This document shows, piece by piece, positions 63,685 through 64,000 of a stretch of DNA of 64,000 nt. The stretch comes from CAWAPS01 sp963783945. GTDB taxonomy: Bacteria > Actinomycetota > Acidimicrobiia > Acidimicrobiales > Palsa-688. How positions within the stretch are numbered: the first letter of the stretch is position 1; the number at the start of each line of letters is the position of its first letter. Made by a program: the position numbers and the translations under genes. The DNA is taken from contig CAWAPS010000024.1 in NCBI GenBank assembly GCA_963783945.1, positions 248,001 to 312,000 on the forward strand, read 5' to 3'. The notes under the pieces are model-generated. The model was not told where the DNA came from. It saw nothing but the letters and a program-made list of their open reading frames with translations, and did not search any database.

Positions 63685-63774
63685 GGGCCAGCCACGAAAC
63701 AACTTGACGCAATTCTCTTGTAAACATGCATGTCGTGGCACAGGACTCGTTCCAGGTTGTTTCGTGGCGGGCCC
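63685..63774. mobile_element. Second copy of the 90-bp MITE-like element
   Basis: Same orientation as the copy at 58724-58813; four differences over 90 bp. Terminal inverted repeats match at 20 of 22 positions. Flanked by TTA at 63682-63684 and 63775-63777. The right TTA is also the first base triplet of a nested palindrome. No transposase is encoded. Confidence 0.82.
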
Positions 63775-63859
63775 TTAAACCGGTTCGAGCCACAGGCAGC
63801 GCCAAACGACTCTGGTCAGCAGCCTCGTTTGGCGCAGGCAATTCTGCGAACCGGTTTAA
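63775..63859. repeat. Nested palindrome, 85 bp
   Basis: Outer arms TTAAACCGGTTCG (63775-63787) and CGAACCGGTTTAA (63847-63859) are perfect over 13 bp. Inner arms GCGCCAAACGA (63799-63809) and TCGTTTGGCGC (63825-63835) are perfect over 11 bp. It ends 33 bp before the last gene, and may be an operator or mobile-element end. Confidence 0.78.
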
Positions 63860-63892
63860 GCTTGCGGACTTATGCGATCGAGGAAGGGCACC

Positions 63893-64000
63893 GTGAGGAT
63901 CACCCTGGTCAACCAGTCGAAGCTGGTCTCTGATGCCGAGATCGAGACCATAGCCCGAGCCTGCAACTCGCAACTTCAGAACGAAGTCGGGGCGGCCTGG
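63893..64000 (+). CDS. Partial CDS cut by the window end
   Basis: The first 36 codons from GTG 63893 (RITLVNQSKLVSDAEIETIA after it). GAGGAAGGG is 5-13 bp upstream. The start resembles short bacterial proteins beginning with I-T-[LI]-V-N-[QH]-S and an Ala/Cys-rich helix, some of which carry HExxH downstream; the rest is not visible. The protein is unassigned. Confidence 0.62.
   Translation, partial: MRITLVNQSKLVSDAEIETIARACNSQLQNEVGAAW

Overview
The window is very high-GC DNA with dense coding, frequent GTG and TTG starts and ATGA/GTGA stop-start overlaps. F420/LLM oxidoreductases, an NDMA-type alcohol dehydrogenase, a two-gene 10-methyl fatty acid cassette, SpoIIE/STAS/HATPase partner-switching proteins and a SigB/SigF-like promoter all point to an actinomycete (Actinomycetota). 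No rRNA or tRNA is visible, so class cannot be fixed; an Acidimicrobiia-like or other deep lineage is possible. About 57 genes are supported. Two look frameshifted, one has lost its ATP-binding core in frame, and two real genes are a short membrane ORF and the partial gene cut by the window end.

Layout. 0-4.7 kb: sensor kinase plus two glycosyltransferases. 4.7-7.8 kb: a flavin-based transmembrane electron-transfer set (ferric-reductase-like protein, FMN-binding protein, ApbE flavin transferase). 7.8-13.5 kb: MFS transporter, alcohol dehydrogenase, crotonase, small flavoprotein, DNA glycosylase and a damaged acyl-CoA ligase. 13.7-17.5 kb: delta-9 desaturase facing a CFA-type methyltransferase and FAD reductase, a probable oleate to 10-methylstearate route. 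17.5-22.1 kb: ROK kinase, then csoR-copA with a clear CsoR operator. 22.5-29.6 kb: KdpDE-like two-component pair, DipZ-like thiol-redox protein and a large GGDEF-EAL protein. 29.8-34.7 kb: split amidase, MscS channel, pyrF and a VOC protein. 34.7-40.4 kb: signalling block (cNMP-binding, STAS, HATPase, PAS-GAF-SpoIIE) followed by a sugar transporter with a SigB/SigF-like promoter and another HATPase. 40.5-50.2 kb: ftsH, a repeat-rich spacer, ArsR-AHSA1 fusion, two LLM oxidoreductases, glutaminase, dienelactone hydrolase, VOC and membrane proteins. 50.3-56.9 kb: L,D-transpeptidase, beta-propeller protein, zinc-finger/eRF1-like protein, an orphan atpB-atpF-like pair and DedA. 57-64 kb: an accessory-looking stretch with small genes, a HhH glycosylase, a papain-like/two-TM protein, aldo-keto reductase, membrane esterase and nested palindromic elements.

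The strongest unusual signal is the repeat architecture at 42.8, 58.7 and 63.7 kb. A 90-bp element with 22-bp terminal inverted repeats and TTA flanks occurs twice, about 96% identical. One copy sits inside a member of a second, 85-bp palindromic family whose uninterrupted relative is at 42.8 kb. This is internal evidence of a small non-autonomous mobile element (MITE-like). Other points are the orphan F0 a/b pair without a c subunit or F1 genes, the acyl-CoA ligase lacking its P-loop, two compensating frameshifts in the SpoIIE phosphatase, and a C2H2 zinc finger joined to an eRF1/Balon-like protein.
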